Assembly (NCBI GenBank): GCA_019414205.1
Contig: DXML01000010.1
Span: forward strand, 1-49,294
Length of the DNA: 49,294 nucleotides
Direction: 5' to 3'
Source of the DNA: Collinsella sp.
Lineage (GTDB): Bacteria; Actinomycetota; Coriobacteriia; Coriobacteriales; Coriobacteriaceae
The position numbers and the translations under genes were made by a program. Positions 1 through 7,736 of this stretch are shown in pieces (within the stretch, counting starts at the first letter, position 1; each line of letters starts with the position of its first letter). The notes beneath the pieces are model-generated. The model worked only from the letters and a program-made list of their open reading frames with translations, was not told the DNA's origin and did no database searches.

Positions 1-1
1 C

Positions 2-52
2 CATTATACCACGGTGGCATCACCTATATGTCAATTATGGTCTAACAGAGCC
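2..52 (-). mobile_element. Probable end of an ISL3-family insertion sequence (left window edge)
   Basis: Reading leftwards from 52, the sequence starts GGCTCTGTTAGACC and runs off the window. The same 51 bases occur at 49244-49294 in the opposite orientation. ISL3-family elements typically start with GGCTCT-like terminal repeats and prefer AT-rich targets; the flank here (53-60, AAAAGAAA) is A-rich. The block contains an outward promoter (TTGACA and TGG-TATAAT), as expected upstream of a transposase. No transposase is visible because the window ends. The alternative is one arm of an invertible-DNA repeat. Confidence 0.6.
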
Positions 53-436
53 AAAAGAAACAGTGCCGATAACACTCGAAAAAGGCGTCTGCTCGGCATC
101 GTGCATGATGCTTCCGTCTGCATTTTTGTTCGCAATTCCCTGCGTGCCGATCATCTGCGCCACAGGGTCGATCTCGTACACCTGGTGCGTCACCACGGCA
201 CCGTCCGATCGGTAAAAGGTTGCATTGTCACCCACGGCAATATCCACTGGCTCAACCTGGCGAACAAACACCATGGAGCCAACGGGAAGCTCGGGTTCCA
301 TAGAGCCCGAGAGCACAGCAAAGGGCATGTATCCAAATGCACGAGGAACAAAAGAAACAACGGCAAGGGCTATGACAAGCGCGAACGCCAAGCTACTAAA
401 AAGTGCAATAAATCGTTTGAGTCTACGCGCCGTCAA
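35..436 (-). CDS. SipW-type signal peptidase I, 3' end truncated by the IS end
   Basis: This is a membrane-bound signal peptidase of the SipW/archaeal-ER class, which cleaves signal peptides at the outer face of the membrane. An N-terminal membrane segment (about residues 10-35) is followed by the catalytic serine motif VLSGSMEPELPVGSM (about 41-55) and a later VTHQVYEI segment where this class carries its catalytic His. The protein stops after SVIGTVSFGSVRP at 133 residues. The family normally continues with more than 30 residues, including a second membrane segment. The last five codons and the TAA stop lie inside the 51-bp block at 2-52, so insertion created a new C-terminus. The start is TTG at 436, with AAGGGGG upstream and an in-frame stop just before it. 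Activity is uncertain, because the catalytic residues remain but the C-terminal anchor is lost. Confidence 0.8.
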   Translation of the reverse strand: MTARRLKRFIALFSSLAFALVIALAVVSFVPRAFGYMPFAVLSGSMEPELPVGSMVFVRQVEPVDIAVGDNATFYRSDGAVVTHQVYEIDPVAQMIGTQGIANKNADGSIMHDAEQTPFSSVIGTVSFGSVRP

Positions 437-1110
437 AGTGATAATTCATCCCCCTTGAGGACCTATTCGACCCATCCAAAGGCCAGCAAGTTTCAACAGG
501 AACCGCAAGGCGCTTGAAAAGTGAGTCCGAAATAAGCCAATTTGGAATCTTTTCGTAATAAAAACATAGCGATGTGCTACACATTTTTCAATGTTTTGTC
601 GCTAAATGCTACTAATTTTGGCGTAAGTGGTCATTTATCCCCAAATTAGTCTGCTTTATCCAATATCTGTGACTAACCCCCTACGCAACTTCCCCATAGA
701 GGGATCGATTTTTTGCGGAACTAAAATAATGGTACCCCCCCCCACATTAAAAGAAATTGCTGGAAGTGCCCTTTATTTCCGACCCCTTTTACTGGAGTTT
801 TATGACAGCCCCATCTAGTTCGCAGCCCATAACCCTCTGAAAACCGTGTCCCAGAATTCCCGTCCGGAGTGGGATGCGGCTACCGCTTGTGGCCCCGTTG
901 GGAAGCCGTATCCCGCTTCGATCACAAATTCCGGGTCGCACTTTCCGCCAAGACCCTCAACCGGAAACGGCATCCCATTCCAAAGGCAAATTCCGGGACG
1001 CAGCTTCCGCAACTCCACCCATCCGGAAATCCCATCCCACTCCGCACACATCCGGGCATAGAGCAATCAGCTTATTAGGCCTTCCATCAATAAAGGGGCG
1101 CCCTCGTGTC
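437..1110. other. Gene-poor intergenic stretch (437-1110)
   Basis: No convincing gene is seen. Positions 520-800 are AT-rich without a long open frame. Positions 842-1038 hold a 62-bp tandem repeat (separate entry). The minus-strand open frame across it (1066 down to 815, TTG start) is not accepted, because the repeat period is not a multiple of three and the repeated DNA is therefore read in different frames. Confidence 0.6.
842..1038 (-). repeat. 62-bp degenerate tandem repeat, about three units
   Basis: On the minus strand, units start at 1038, 976 and 914, each with GGGAT followed by a TTCC block at the same offset. Units one and two align over all 62 positions, sharing GCGGAA near offset 29 and CCCGGAATTTG near offset 42. 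The third unit is more diverged and carries an insertion of about 10 bases. The 62-base period is not divisible by three, which argues for a noncoding element. Confidence 0.75.
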
Positions 1111-1113
1111 ACG

Positions 1114-1140
1114 AAAAAAGCCTCGAGAACTTCGAGGCTT
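1114..1140 (-). terminator. Rho-independent terminator of the flavodoxin gene
   Basis: A nine-base-pair stem (1118-1126 with 1132-1140, AAGCCTCGA) with a five-base loop is followed on the minus strand by a run of T (AAAAAA at 1114-1119 on plus). It lies about 45 bases past the flavodoxin stop. Confidence 0.85.
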
Positions 1141-1183
1141 TCACATTTGTATTGTTTTGCACGAAGGACCACGAACGGCGAAG

Positions 1184-1735
1184 CTACTCTCCCAGCACGG
1201 CCTTCTTGGCGGCTGCAGCCATGTTGTCCAGGTCTTCCTTGGTGGGATGGTCCTTTGCGGCAACCCAGTTGTCGAGCAGCATCTTGAAGCGAGCATTGTC
1301 GGGATCTTGCTCGAGCATCGCCTCGTAGCGCTGCTTAACCGCGGGGCCCATCTTGCCCTGGCACATCGCCCAGCCCGCAAGCTCGGCATCCTCGGCCAGA
1401 TTGGAAGTTACGCGGTCGACAATCTGCTGGTAATAGCTCTGGTCGGCCCCAAAGCCGCAGGTGCCAAACAGGAACACGCGCTTGCCGTGCAAGGCAGAGA
1501 GCAACGCCGCGACCGAAGGCGTGCACGCGCCCTTGTCGCACCAAAAACCGACGAGCACCGTGTCGGCCGCGCAGGCGCCCTGCGCCTCGAGCGCAACCTG
1601 ATCTGCATCCGCATCGTCGCTCAACGCCGCGGCATGGACAAACTCAACGCCCGCAGCCTGCAGAGCGCGCTTGATCGCGCCCGAAACCATCCTGGTATTA
1701 CCGCTCTTGCTGTTAACCACCAAAGAGCACGTCAT
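1184..1735 (-). CDS. Flavodoxin-family protein
   Basis: This is a cytoplasmic FMN-binding flavodoxin-like protein, probably a small electron carrier; its redox partner is not in the window. The N-terminus (CSLVVNSKSGNTRMV) matches the flavodoxin phosphate-binding loop, S/T-x-S-G-N-T, after the first beta strand. A central segment, GKRVFLFGTCGFGAD, fits the later strand and loop around the flavin. The C-terminal 60 residues are helical and charged and resemble the Flavodoxin_3-type subfamily. Length is 183 residues from ATG 1735. A GTG two codons upstream (1741) is possible, but the GAGG at 1747-1750 suits the ATG better. It is a single-gene unit with its own terminator at 1114-1140. Confidence 0.8.
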   Translation of the reverse strand: MTCSLVVNSKSGNTRMVSGAIKRALQAAGVEFVHAAALSDDADADQVALEAQGACAADTVLVGFWCDKGACTPSVAALLSALHGKRVFLFGTCGFGADQSYYQQIVDRVTSNLAEDAELAGWAMCQGKMGPAVKQRYEAMLEQDPDNARFKMLLDNWVAAKDHPTKEDLDNMAAAAKKAVLGE

Positions 1736-1856
1736 GGTCACGTTGCCTCGTTTCCCCCAAAACTATAGCCACTAATGCAATTTATTAAAAGCATATCTTA
1801 GTACTATCGACGCAGATGTAAACCATCTGCCGCTAATCGGCAGCCCCTACTGGGCC

Positions 1857-3716
1857 CTACTGGGCAAACTGGCTACGATAAAGCTCGGCATAGAAGCCGT
1901 CTGCCGCCAGCAGCTCGTCGTGCGTGCCGCGCTCGATAATCTCGCCATCGCGCATTACCAGGATGCAATCGGCGTTTCGAATCGTCGACAGACGGTGCGC
2001 CACGACAAAGCTCGTGCGACCGGCCATGAGCTCGTCGAATGCCGCCTGCACCTGCAGCTCGGTGCGGGTATCGATGCTCGACGTTGCCTCGTCCAGCAGC
2101 AGAATCGCCGGATCGGTGAGCATGACGCGCGCGATGCACAGCAGCTGTTTTTGACCTTGGCTAAACGTGCCGCCGTCCTCGCCGATCACCGTATCGTAGC
2201 CGCCTGGCAGCTGCACGATAAACTTATGCGCATGAGCGCGCTTGGCGGCCTCGACAATCTGCTCGCGCGTGGCATCCGGGCAACCATAGGCAATGTTTTC
2301 GGCCACCGTGCCCTCGAACAGCCAGGTGTCCTGCAGCACCATGCCAAAGGCGCGGCGCAGGCTTGCGCGCGTGTAATCTCGCGAGGACTTGCCATCGACC
2401 ATGATGCGTCCAGCATCGATATCGTAAAAACGCAGCAGCAAATTGATGAGCGTCGTCTTGCCACAGCCCGTGGGACCGACGAGGGCAAAGCGCGTACCGG
2501 GTTTGGCCTCGATGCAGATATCCTGCAGCAGCTTGCGGTCGGGCACATAGCTAAAGTCCACGTGTTCAAAGGTCACCTCGCCCTGCGGGGCGACAAGCTC
2601 CACGGCATCCGCCGCGTCGGGCTCCTGCTCGCGCGCATCAAGCAACGCAAACATGCGGCGCACCGAGGCGTACGCGGTCTGGATCTGCGTGATGACGTTC
2701 GTGACCTCGTTGAACGGCTTAGTGTACTGGTTGGCGTAGGACAGGAAGATCTGCACGCCGCCCACCGTGAGCGCCGCAGGCACGCCCGTGATCACGCCCG
2801 CGCAGCCGATTACGGCAACCACAGCGTAGATGATGTTATTGATAAAGCGCGTGCCGGGGTTAGAAAGCGAGCCCATAAACTGTGCGCGCTCGCCCGCCGT
2901 ATACAGCTCGGCGTTGAGGGCATCGAAGCGCTGCTGAGCGCTCGGGCCGTAGGCAAACGCGTCCACGAGCTTTTGCTCGCCCACATACTCCTCGATATGG
3001 CCGCCGAGCCGGCCTTGAATGCATTGCTGGGCCGTAAAGCTCTTGTTGGAGAGCTTTGCGATGGCGCCGGCCGCAAAGATGGAAAGCGGCGTGACGAGCG
3101 CCACCACGAGCGTCATGGTCAGGTTGATGGAGAGCATAAACGCGAGCGTGCCCACAATGGTGATAACGCCGGTAAAGAGCTGCGTGAAGCCCTGCAGCAG
3201 ACCATCGCCCACCTGGTCGACGTCGTTGACTACGCGGCTCATAAGGTCGCCATGAGCATGGCTGTCGATAAAGCTGAGCGGCATGCGGCTGAGCTTGTCG
3301 CTCGCCTCCACGCGCATGTCGCGCACTGTCTCGTAGGACAGGCGGTTGACGCAGTAGCCCTGCAGCCACTGGAAGGCCGCCGCGCCCACCACGACAATCG
3401 CAAGCTTGGTGACGAGCGGCAGCAGCGTGTCAAAGTCCACCTGCCCGGCGGCAACGATGAGGTCGATGCCCTCGCCGATGAGGATGGGCGTATAGAGTTG
3501 TAAGATCACCGAGATGGCAGCGCTCACAAACGACGCCGTAAACGAAATGCGATGCGGGCGGACGTAGCCCAGCAGGCGGCGAGTTACCGCGCCCACGGGG
3601 TAGCGCTCGGGGTCGCCGGGCTGACGCGGGCCGTCACCCAAGTCGTTGAGGTTATCGTTGCCGGACACGTTGGCCGTCATCGTGGCGACCGAACCGGAAG
3701 AAGTATACGGATTCAT
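1857..3716 (-). CDS. ABC exporter 1, subunit with canonical Walker B (permease-ATPase half-transporter)
   Basis: This is a membrane half-transporter of the multidrug/lipid type. A transmembrane domain of about six helices (residues 55-345) is followed by an ATPase domain with Walker A GPTGCGKTT (about 415), signature FSQGQKQLL (about 519), Walker B ILLLDEATS (about 540) and H-loop VAHRLST. The catalytic Glu is present, but the signature departs from LSGGQ. Its partner, ending one base upstream at 3717, shows the reverse pattern. The ATG (3714-3716) directly follows the partner's TAA, and AAGGAGG inside the partner gene serves as ribosome binding site, so the two are translationally linked. 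The first 40 residues are a polar extension. The substrate is unknown. Confidence 0.9.
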   Translation of the reverse strand: MNPYTSSGSVATMTANVSGNDNLNDLGDGPRQPGDPERYPVGAVTRRLLGYVRPHRISFTASFVSAAISVILQLYTPILIGEGIDLIVAAGQVDFDTLLPLVTKLAIVVVGAAAFQWLQGYCVNRLSYETVRDMRVEASDKLSRMPLSFIDSHAHGDLMSRVVNDVDQVGDGLLQGFTQLFTGVITIVGTLAFMLSINLTMTLVVALVTPLSIFAAGAIAKLSNKSFTAQQCIQGRLGGHIEEYVGEQKLVDAFAYGPSAQQRFDALNAELYTAGERAQFMGSLSNPGTRFINNIIYAVVAVIGCAGVITGVPAALTVGGVQIFLSYANQYTKPFNEVTNVITQIQTAYASVRRMFALLDAREQEPDAADAVELVAPQGEVTFEHVDFSYVPDRKLLQDICIEAKPGTRFALVGPTGCGKTTLINLLLRFYDIDAGRIMVDGKSSRDYTRASLRRAFGMVLQDTWLFEGTVAENIAYGCPDATREQIVEAAKRAHAHKFIVQLPGGYDTVIGEDGGTFSQGQKQLLCIARVMLTDPAILLLDEATSSIDTRTELQVQAAFDELMAGRTSFVVAHRLSTIRNADCILVMRDGEIIERGTHDELLAADGFYAELYRSQFAQ

Positions 3717-5579
3717 TTAGCAGCCCTCCTTTGCGCAAGTGGATGCCGGGGCAGCCGGGGCGGACGCGGGACTTGGGACGGACGCGGGCGTCGCGCTCCC
3801 CTGCTGACCCTCGAGCTCCTCGCGGCGCAGCTGCGACTGGCAAATCTCGCGGTAGAGCTGGCAGCTTGCGTACAGCTCATCGTGCGTGCCCAGGCCCGCG
3901 ACCGAGCCGTGATCGAGCACGCAGATCATGTCGGCGTCGCGCACGGTCGAGACGCGCTGGCTCACAATCAACGTGGTCAGCGGCAGCCCACCCTCGGCGG
4001 CACCGCGCATGCTTCGTTCGCGAATGGCATGGCGAAGCGCCGCATCGGTCTTAAAGTCGAGCGCCGAGGCGGAGTCATCCATAATCAGGATCTGCGGCGA
4101 GCCCACCAGAGCGCGCGCAATGGTCAGGCGCTGGCGTTGGCCACCGCTGAAGTTCTTACCGCCCGCCTCGACCGGAGCATCTAAGCCCTGCTGCTTGTTA
4201 CGCACGAACTCGCTGGCCTGCGCCATATCGAGCGCCGCCCAGAGCTCCTCGTCGGTCGCCGCCTCGTCACGCCAGGTCAGGTTGCTGCGGATCGTGCCGC
4301 TCACCAGCGACGCGCGTTGCGGGACGGTCGCGACCACATGGCGCAGCTGATCGAGCGGCCAGGCACGCACGTCGGAGCCCATCACGCTCACGCTGCCGGT
4401 GCTCGCATCGTACAGGCGCGAGACAAGCGAGACGAGTGTGGACTTGCCGCTGCCCGTGCCGCCGATAATGCCGAGCGTCTTGCCCAGTGGGAGTTCCAGG
4501 GTCACATCGTTGACGGCATTTGCCGCGCCCGCGCCAAAGGAGAAGCTCGCATGGTCAAAGCTCAGCGCGGGAACTGGGGCGGCATTGCCCGGCTTGGGCA
4601 GCGCGACCGGCTGGTTGCCCTCGTCGGTGATGCTCGGCACGCAATTGAGCACCTCGTTGATACGCGACGCACTGGCGCTCGCCTTGGTAAAGACCACAAC
4701 CAGGTTGGCGACGTACACGATGGAGGTCAGGGTCTGCGTCATGTAGTTCACAAACGCCATGACCTGACCCTGCGTGAGCTCACCCACGTTGACCTGGATG
4801 CCACCCACCCACAGGATGGCGCACACGCCCAGGTTCATCACAAGAAACGTGACGGGATTAAGGATCGACGAGAGCTTACCCACCGCGATGGCAGTATTGG
4901 CCTGGTCATCGGCAGCTTGGGCAAAGCGCTCGCGCTCGTGGTCCTCGCGCACGAAGGCGCGAACCACGCGAGCGCCTGAAAGGCCTTCGCGGCAGATAAG
5001 CGCGATGCGGTCGAGCTTTGCCTGCAGCTGCTTGTAGTACGGGATGCAGCGCGCCATGACAAACCAAAACACCAGGCCGATAGCGGGCGTGCAAATCAAA
5101 AAGATCATGCCGAGCTTAAGGTCGATGGCAAGGGCCGCGCACATGGAGCCCACCGCCAGGAAAGGCCAGCGGATGAGCATACGCACGCCCAGCGCCACGG
5201 CGAGCTGCACCTGGTTGACGTCGTTGGTAATGCGCATGATGAGCGACGGCGTGCCAAAGCGATCGAGTTCGGCATAGCTCAGCTTATTAATGTGCTTGTA
5301 GAGTGCGCCGCGAATGTCAGTACCCATGCCCTGCGAGGTGAGCGCCGCCATCTTTTGGCAGACGAGCGTAAACGAGATGCCGATCACAGCCATGGCGGCG
5401 AGCACCACGCCGTAGTGGACGACGGCACTCACGTCGTGCGCACCGATACCTTTATCGATCATCTGGGCAATCACCAGCGGCGTAAGCAGGTCAAAGATCA
5501 CTTCGATCAACTTGCACGCAGGGCCAATCACCATATATCGGCGAAACTTGCCACCAAAACGCCTGAGCAGCTCAATCAT
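3717..5579 (-). CDS. ABC exporter 1, subunit with degenerate Walker B (permease-ATPase half-transporter)
   Basis: This is the partner half of the exporter at 1857-3716. Transmembrane helices occupy about residues 15-290. The ATPase domain has Walker A GGTGSGKST (about 376), an intact signature FSGGQRQRL (about 478) and Walker B ILIMDDSAS (about 498), where Asp replaces the catalytic Glu. In heterodimeric exporters such as TM287/288 and BmrCD, one site is degenerate in this way. Here the degenerate site would combine this Walker B with the partner's FSQGQ, and the active site would combine the partner's DEATS with this FSGGQ. The C-terminus is an Ala/Pro-rich tail ending TCAKEGC. ATG 5579 is preferred because AGGGAG lies nine bases upstream; GTG 5606 and TTG 5612 are alternatives. 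Confidence 0.88.
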   Translation of the reverse strand: MIELLRRFGGKFRRYMVIGPACKLIEVIFDLLTPLVIAQMIDKGIGAHDVSAVVHYGVVLAAMAVIGISFTLVCQKMAALTSQGMGTDIRGALYKHINKLSYAELDRFGTPSLIMRITNDVNQVQLAVALGVRMLIRWPFLAVGSMCAALAIDLKLGMIFLICTPAIGLVFWFVMARCIPYYKQLQAKLDRIALICREGLSGARVVRAFVREDHERERFAQAADDQANTAIAVGKLSSILNPVTFLVMNLGVCAILWVGGIQVNVGELTQGQVMAFVNYMTQTLTSIVYVANLVVVFTKASASASRINEVLNCVPSITDEGNQPVALPKPGNAAPVPALSFDHASFSFGAGAANAVNDVTLELPLGKTLGIIGGTGSGKSTLVSLVSRLYDASTGSVSVMGSDVRAWPLDQLRHVVATVPQRASLVSGTIRSNLTWRDEAATDEELWAALDMAQASEFVRNKQQGLDAPVEAGGKNFSGGQRQRLTIARALVGSPQILIMDDSASALDFKTDAALRHAIRERSMRGAAEGGLPLTTLIVSQRVSTVRDADMICVLDHGSVAGLGTHDELYASCQLYREICQSQLRREELEGQQGSATPASVPSPASAPAAPASTCAKEGC

Positions 5580-5794
5580 AAAAAGGCGCTCCCTATCATC
5601 ATTCACACTCAATTCGAATCATGATAGTACGGTGAACCCAAAAGAAGCGTAAACAACTCGTCATTTCTAATGGCGTTCGGTTTCCAAAGAAGCGGAGAGG
5701 CACGTGCACACCCAGCCAGTGTCGGGTCGACCACTTGGTATACTTACATTAGTGCTACCAGCCGAGCCGCCGACCCTTGAAATGAGGTGCCGAG

Positions 5795-6838
5795 ATGAAC
5801 GACATTCTCGCAAGAAGAGCAAGACGAGCAACTGTGGGCATCGCCCTTTCCGCGGCGCTTGTCGCGGGAATCGCCCCCGCAACGACGATCGCGGCAGAAA
5901 CCAGCGCCCCCACCGGTGCGGCCGTTTCGCAGACGAGCGCCGCCAACGGCAATTCGGGCGCCCCGCAGACAGAAGACGCGGCCGCCGCAAAAGAAAAAGC
6001 GTATGCAGCCATGCAGGAAGCGCTCAAAAACCTCGAGGCCGCAAAAGACGCCGCAAGTCGCGAGAAAATTGCGAGATTCAATGATGACATTGCCCGTTTT
6101 CAAGAGCTCCGCGACAAGATGGCGGCGCAAGCCGCCGAATTGAGGGAATCCCTCCCCACCATGCAAGCGGACATCGATGCAGTCCAAGCCAAAAACGACG
6201 AGGCCATCAACCGGGTAAGCAAGCTCCAGGAAAAATTAGACAACAAACTTGAGGAGCTTAAGGCAGTCGAAGCACTCGGCGACGAGGAGCTTGCCGAAAC
6301 TATTAAACAGCAAATAAAGTCGTTGCACCAAGAGATCGTAACGGCAAAAGCGCGAGTTGACTTTTGCGAAATGGAGCTCCGCGAGGCCCAGGACCGCCTC
6401 AAAAGGCAGGAAAGACAAGTTAATGACCGTGAGCGTGATGCAGAGAAGTATAAAGCCCATATCGACCAGTTCACAGCCTGGCGAGATGCGCTCCTCGACA
6501 ATTTGGAAAAGGCGCAAACGGCCTATGACGACGCCTGCAAGGCATACGAAGAGGCAAAGGCCGCGGCGGACAAGACCGCCTCGCCCGAGATAACGCAACC
6601 GACCGAGACGACGCCTCCCTCCAACTCGACGCAACCGACCGAGACGACGCAGCCCACCGGCTCGCCCGCGACCGGCAAATACGCTCCATCGAGCTCCACC
6701 AAGCAAGCAGATACGACCGCCGGCAAGCTCGCGAACACGGGAGATGCAGCGCCGAGTGCAATCGCACTCGCGGCAATCGCCGCCGCAGGCCTCGGAATAA
6801 CCGCCACAGCCACACGCCGCATCAGGAACTCAAAATAG
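5795..6838 (+). CDS. Sortase-anchored coiled-coil surface protein
   Basis: This is a secreted, wall-anchored protein of 347 residues. It has a signal peptide at 1-34 (RARRATVGIALSAALVAG, then a cleavable AAE region) and a long heptad-rich coiled coil at about 65-250, rich in E, K, A, Q and R. A Thr/Pro linker at about 265-295 carries repeated PTETT motifs. The sorting signal is LANTGD (about 310), then a hydrophobic stretch and a terminal RRIRNSK. LANTG differs from the textbook LPXTG by Ala for Pro, a variant seen in Actinobacteria. The RBS is GAGGTG before ATG 5795, and a strong terminator follows at 6884-6923. No sortase gene lies in the window. The linker repeats may vary between strains. 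Confidence 0.85.
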   Translation: MNDILARRARRATVGIALSAALVAGIAPATTIAAETSAPTGAAVSQTSAANGNSGAPQTEDAAAAKEKAYAAMQEALKNLEAAKDAASREKIARFNDDIARFQELRDKMAAQAAELRESLPTMQADIDAVQAKNDEAINRVSKLQEKLDNKLEELKAVEALGDEELAETIKQQIKSLHQEIVTAKARVDFCEMELREAQDRLKRQERQVNDRERDAEKYKAHIDQFTAWRDALLDNLEKAQTAYDDACKAYEEAKAAADKTASPEITQPTETTPPSNSTQPTETTQPTGSPATGKYAPSSSTKQADTTAGKLANTGDAAPSAIALAAIAAAGLGITATATRRIRNSK

Positions 6839-6883
6839 CCGCCAGCGGTTATTGTCTTCGCCAATCCACAAGCCCAGAGACAA

Positions 6884-6923
6884 AAAGAGGCCTGTTTCCC
6901 CACCTAGGGAAACGGGCCTCTTT
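6884..6923. terminator. Strong terminator after the surface protein gene (bidirectional)
   Basis: A 17-bp stem (6884-6900 with 6907-6923, one mismatch) has a six-base loop. T-runs follow on both strands, so it can also stop minus-strand transcription coming from the SRP RNA side. Confidence 0.85.
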
Positions 6924-7058
6924 AACTACAAAAAATCAAGCAACAGCACCGCCGCCTCTTGAACCACGTAGCCATCAATGCCCAAACAACGCCAACGAGC
7001 AGCAAAAGACACGGGATTAAATTATTCAGATAAATGTGACCCTTCAGGTGGTTTTGGT

Positions 7059-7165
7059 CGGCTACCCGCGAGTGCCGGCAGGGCGCTTGGTAGTCGAGCG
7101 ATCCCGCAGGCAAAGCCGAGGACCAGCGAGACACCAAGCGCCCTGCCGGCACTCGCGGGTAGCCG
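7059..7165. repeat. 33-bp perfect inverted repeat, 41-bp spacer
   Basis: The arms 7059-7091 and 7133-7165 are exact reverse complements. They start CGGCTACCCGCGAGTGCC and end with GCGCTTGGT at the spacer. The element sits just downstream of the SRP RNA, outside any gene. Arms this long without a T-run fit a mobile or repeated palindromic element better than a plain terminator. Confidence 0.8.
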
Positions 7166-7172
7166 CGGCACC

Positions 7173-7190
7173 AAAAAGCGCCTGCGCACT
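7173..7190 (-). terminator. Likely terminator of the SRP RNA
   Basis: On the minus strand a short GCGC-AG-GCGC stem is followed by TTTTT directly after the 3' end of the SRP RNA. Confidence 0.55.
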
Positions 7191-7281
7191 CGATGGATTC
7201 GGATGCCCGACAGAGGCTCCTTATGGCTGCTTCCTTCCGGACCTGACCAGATTCGGAACATGTCGTCATCCGAACCCATCG
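7191..7281 (-). ncRNA. ffs: Signal recognition particle RNA, small bacterial type
   Basis: The minus strand holds the conserved SRP domain IV: GGTCAGGTCCGGAAGGAAGC, with the GGAA apical loop and the asymmetric internal loop that Ffh binds. The closing helix pairs CGATGGGTTCGGATG (7267-7281) with CATCCGAATCCATCG (7191-7205). This gives an RNA of about 91 nt, the 4.5S-like type without an Alu domain. It lies downstream of tadA on the same strand, the common tadA-ffs order in Gram-positive bacteria. The ends are set by the closing helix and may differ by a few bases. Confidence 0.93.
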
Positions 7282-7339
7282 AACGCGCTAGGCGCTCGGT
7301 ATATCTTACCCGCTCCCGCCCGATGGGGCAAGACAGCTA

Positions 7340-7423
7340 ATTTGGGACGGGGCTTTTTTGACTACTTTTTGACTGGTGGGGCATCAGGGTGGCGAAAGTA
7401 GTCAAGGAGGCCCCGTCCTAAAT
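7340..7423. repeat. Inverted repeat element A
   Basis: The outer arms ATTTGGGACGGGGC (7340-7353) and GCCCCGTCCTAAAT (7410-7423) pair with one mismatch. The inner arms TTGACTACTTT (7358-7368) and AAAGTAGTCAA (7395-7405) pair perfectly, giving one long hairpin. Confidence 0.75.
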
Positions 7424-7455
7424 AGACTGATCTGGTGCTGTGCCACGAAAAGGGC

Positions 7456-7587
7456 CCATCTACTACGTTTAGGTCGCAGGGGTCGACCATAGCCGACTTT
7501 TTCGAAAATCGGCAAGCTTTCTACCTGCGGTTTTGTTTTTGCAAATTCCGGGATGGTCGAGGGTGGCCGGCTTAACGTAGTAGATGG
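7456..7587. repeat. Inverted repeat element B
   Basis: The arms CCATCTACTACGTT (7456-7469) and AACGTAGTAGATGG (7574-7587) are perfect reverse complements. An inner GCCGA / TCGGC stem lies at 7492-7513. The element is 132 bp and has no open frame of note. Confidence 0.75.
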
Positions 7588-7652
7588 TCGCATTTCGTGG
7601 CAAACGGTCCGACCCAAGACCCAAGGCAGCCAACCTCGAATGGCCATTCTCA

Positions 7653-7721
7653 AAGTTGCGGTGGAATACGGACTGAATTGGCCCCTTAAAGGCAAAAACA
7701 CTCCGTATTCCACCGCAACTT
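7653..7721. repeat. Inverted repeat element C
   Basis: The 20-bp perfect arms 7653-7672 (AAGTTGCGGTGGAATACGGA) and 7702-7721 end 16 bases before the stop of the TadA-glycerate kinase gene. A partial related half (AAGTTGCGGTG) occurs near 31609. Confidence 0.75.
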
Positions 7722-7736
7722 ATAGGGAGATAGGCC

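Larger units (their letters stand above)
7282..7736. other. Gene-free stretch packed with inverted repeats
   Basis: The 455 bases between ffs and the TadA fusion gene hold no credible open frame. They contain three separate inverted-repeat elements (7340-7423, 7456-7587, 7653-7721), described separately. Confidence 0.7.

Noticed and set aside
815..1066. Minus-strand 83-residue open frame
   Set aside because: It lies on a 62-bp tandem repeat whose period breaks the reading frame, and it has a TTG start with no ribosome binding site.
1920..3503. Long plus-strand open frame of 527 codons opposite the ABC gene
   Set aside because: It is the antisense shadow of a GC-rich ABC transporter gene, with no domain, and is rich in R, H and A as expected of a mirror frame.
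6922..7030. Short hydrophobic open frame on minus (LLLLVGVVWALMATWF then KRRR), resembling a type I toxin peptide
   Set aside because: No ATG, GTG or TTG start with a ribosome binding site. It overlaps the terminator region after the SRP RNA. Only an ATT start would fit, which is too weak.
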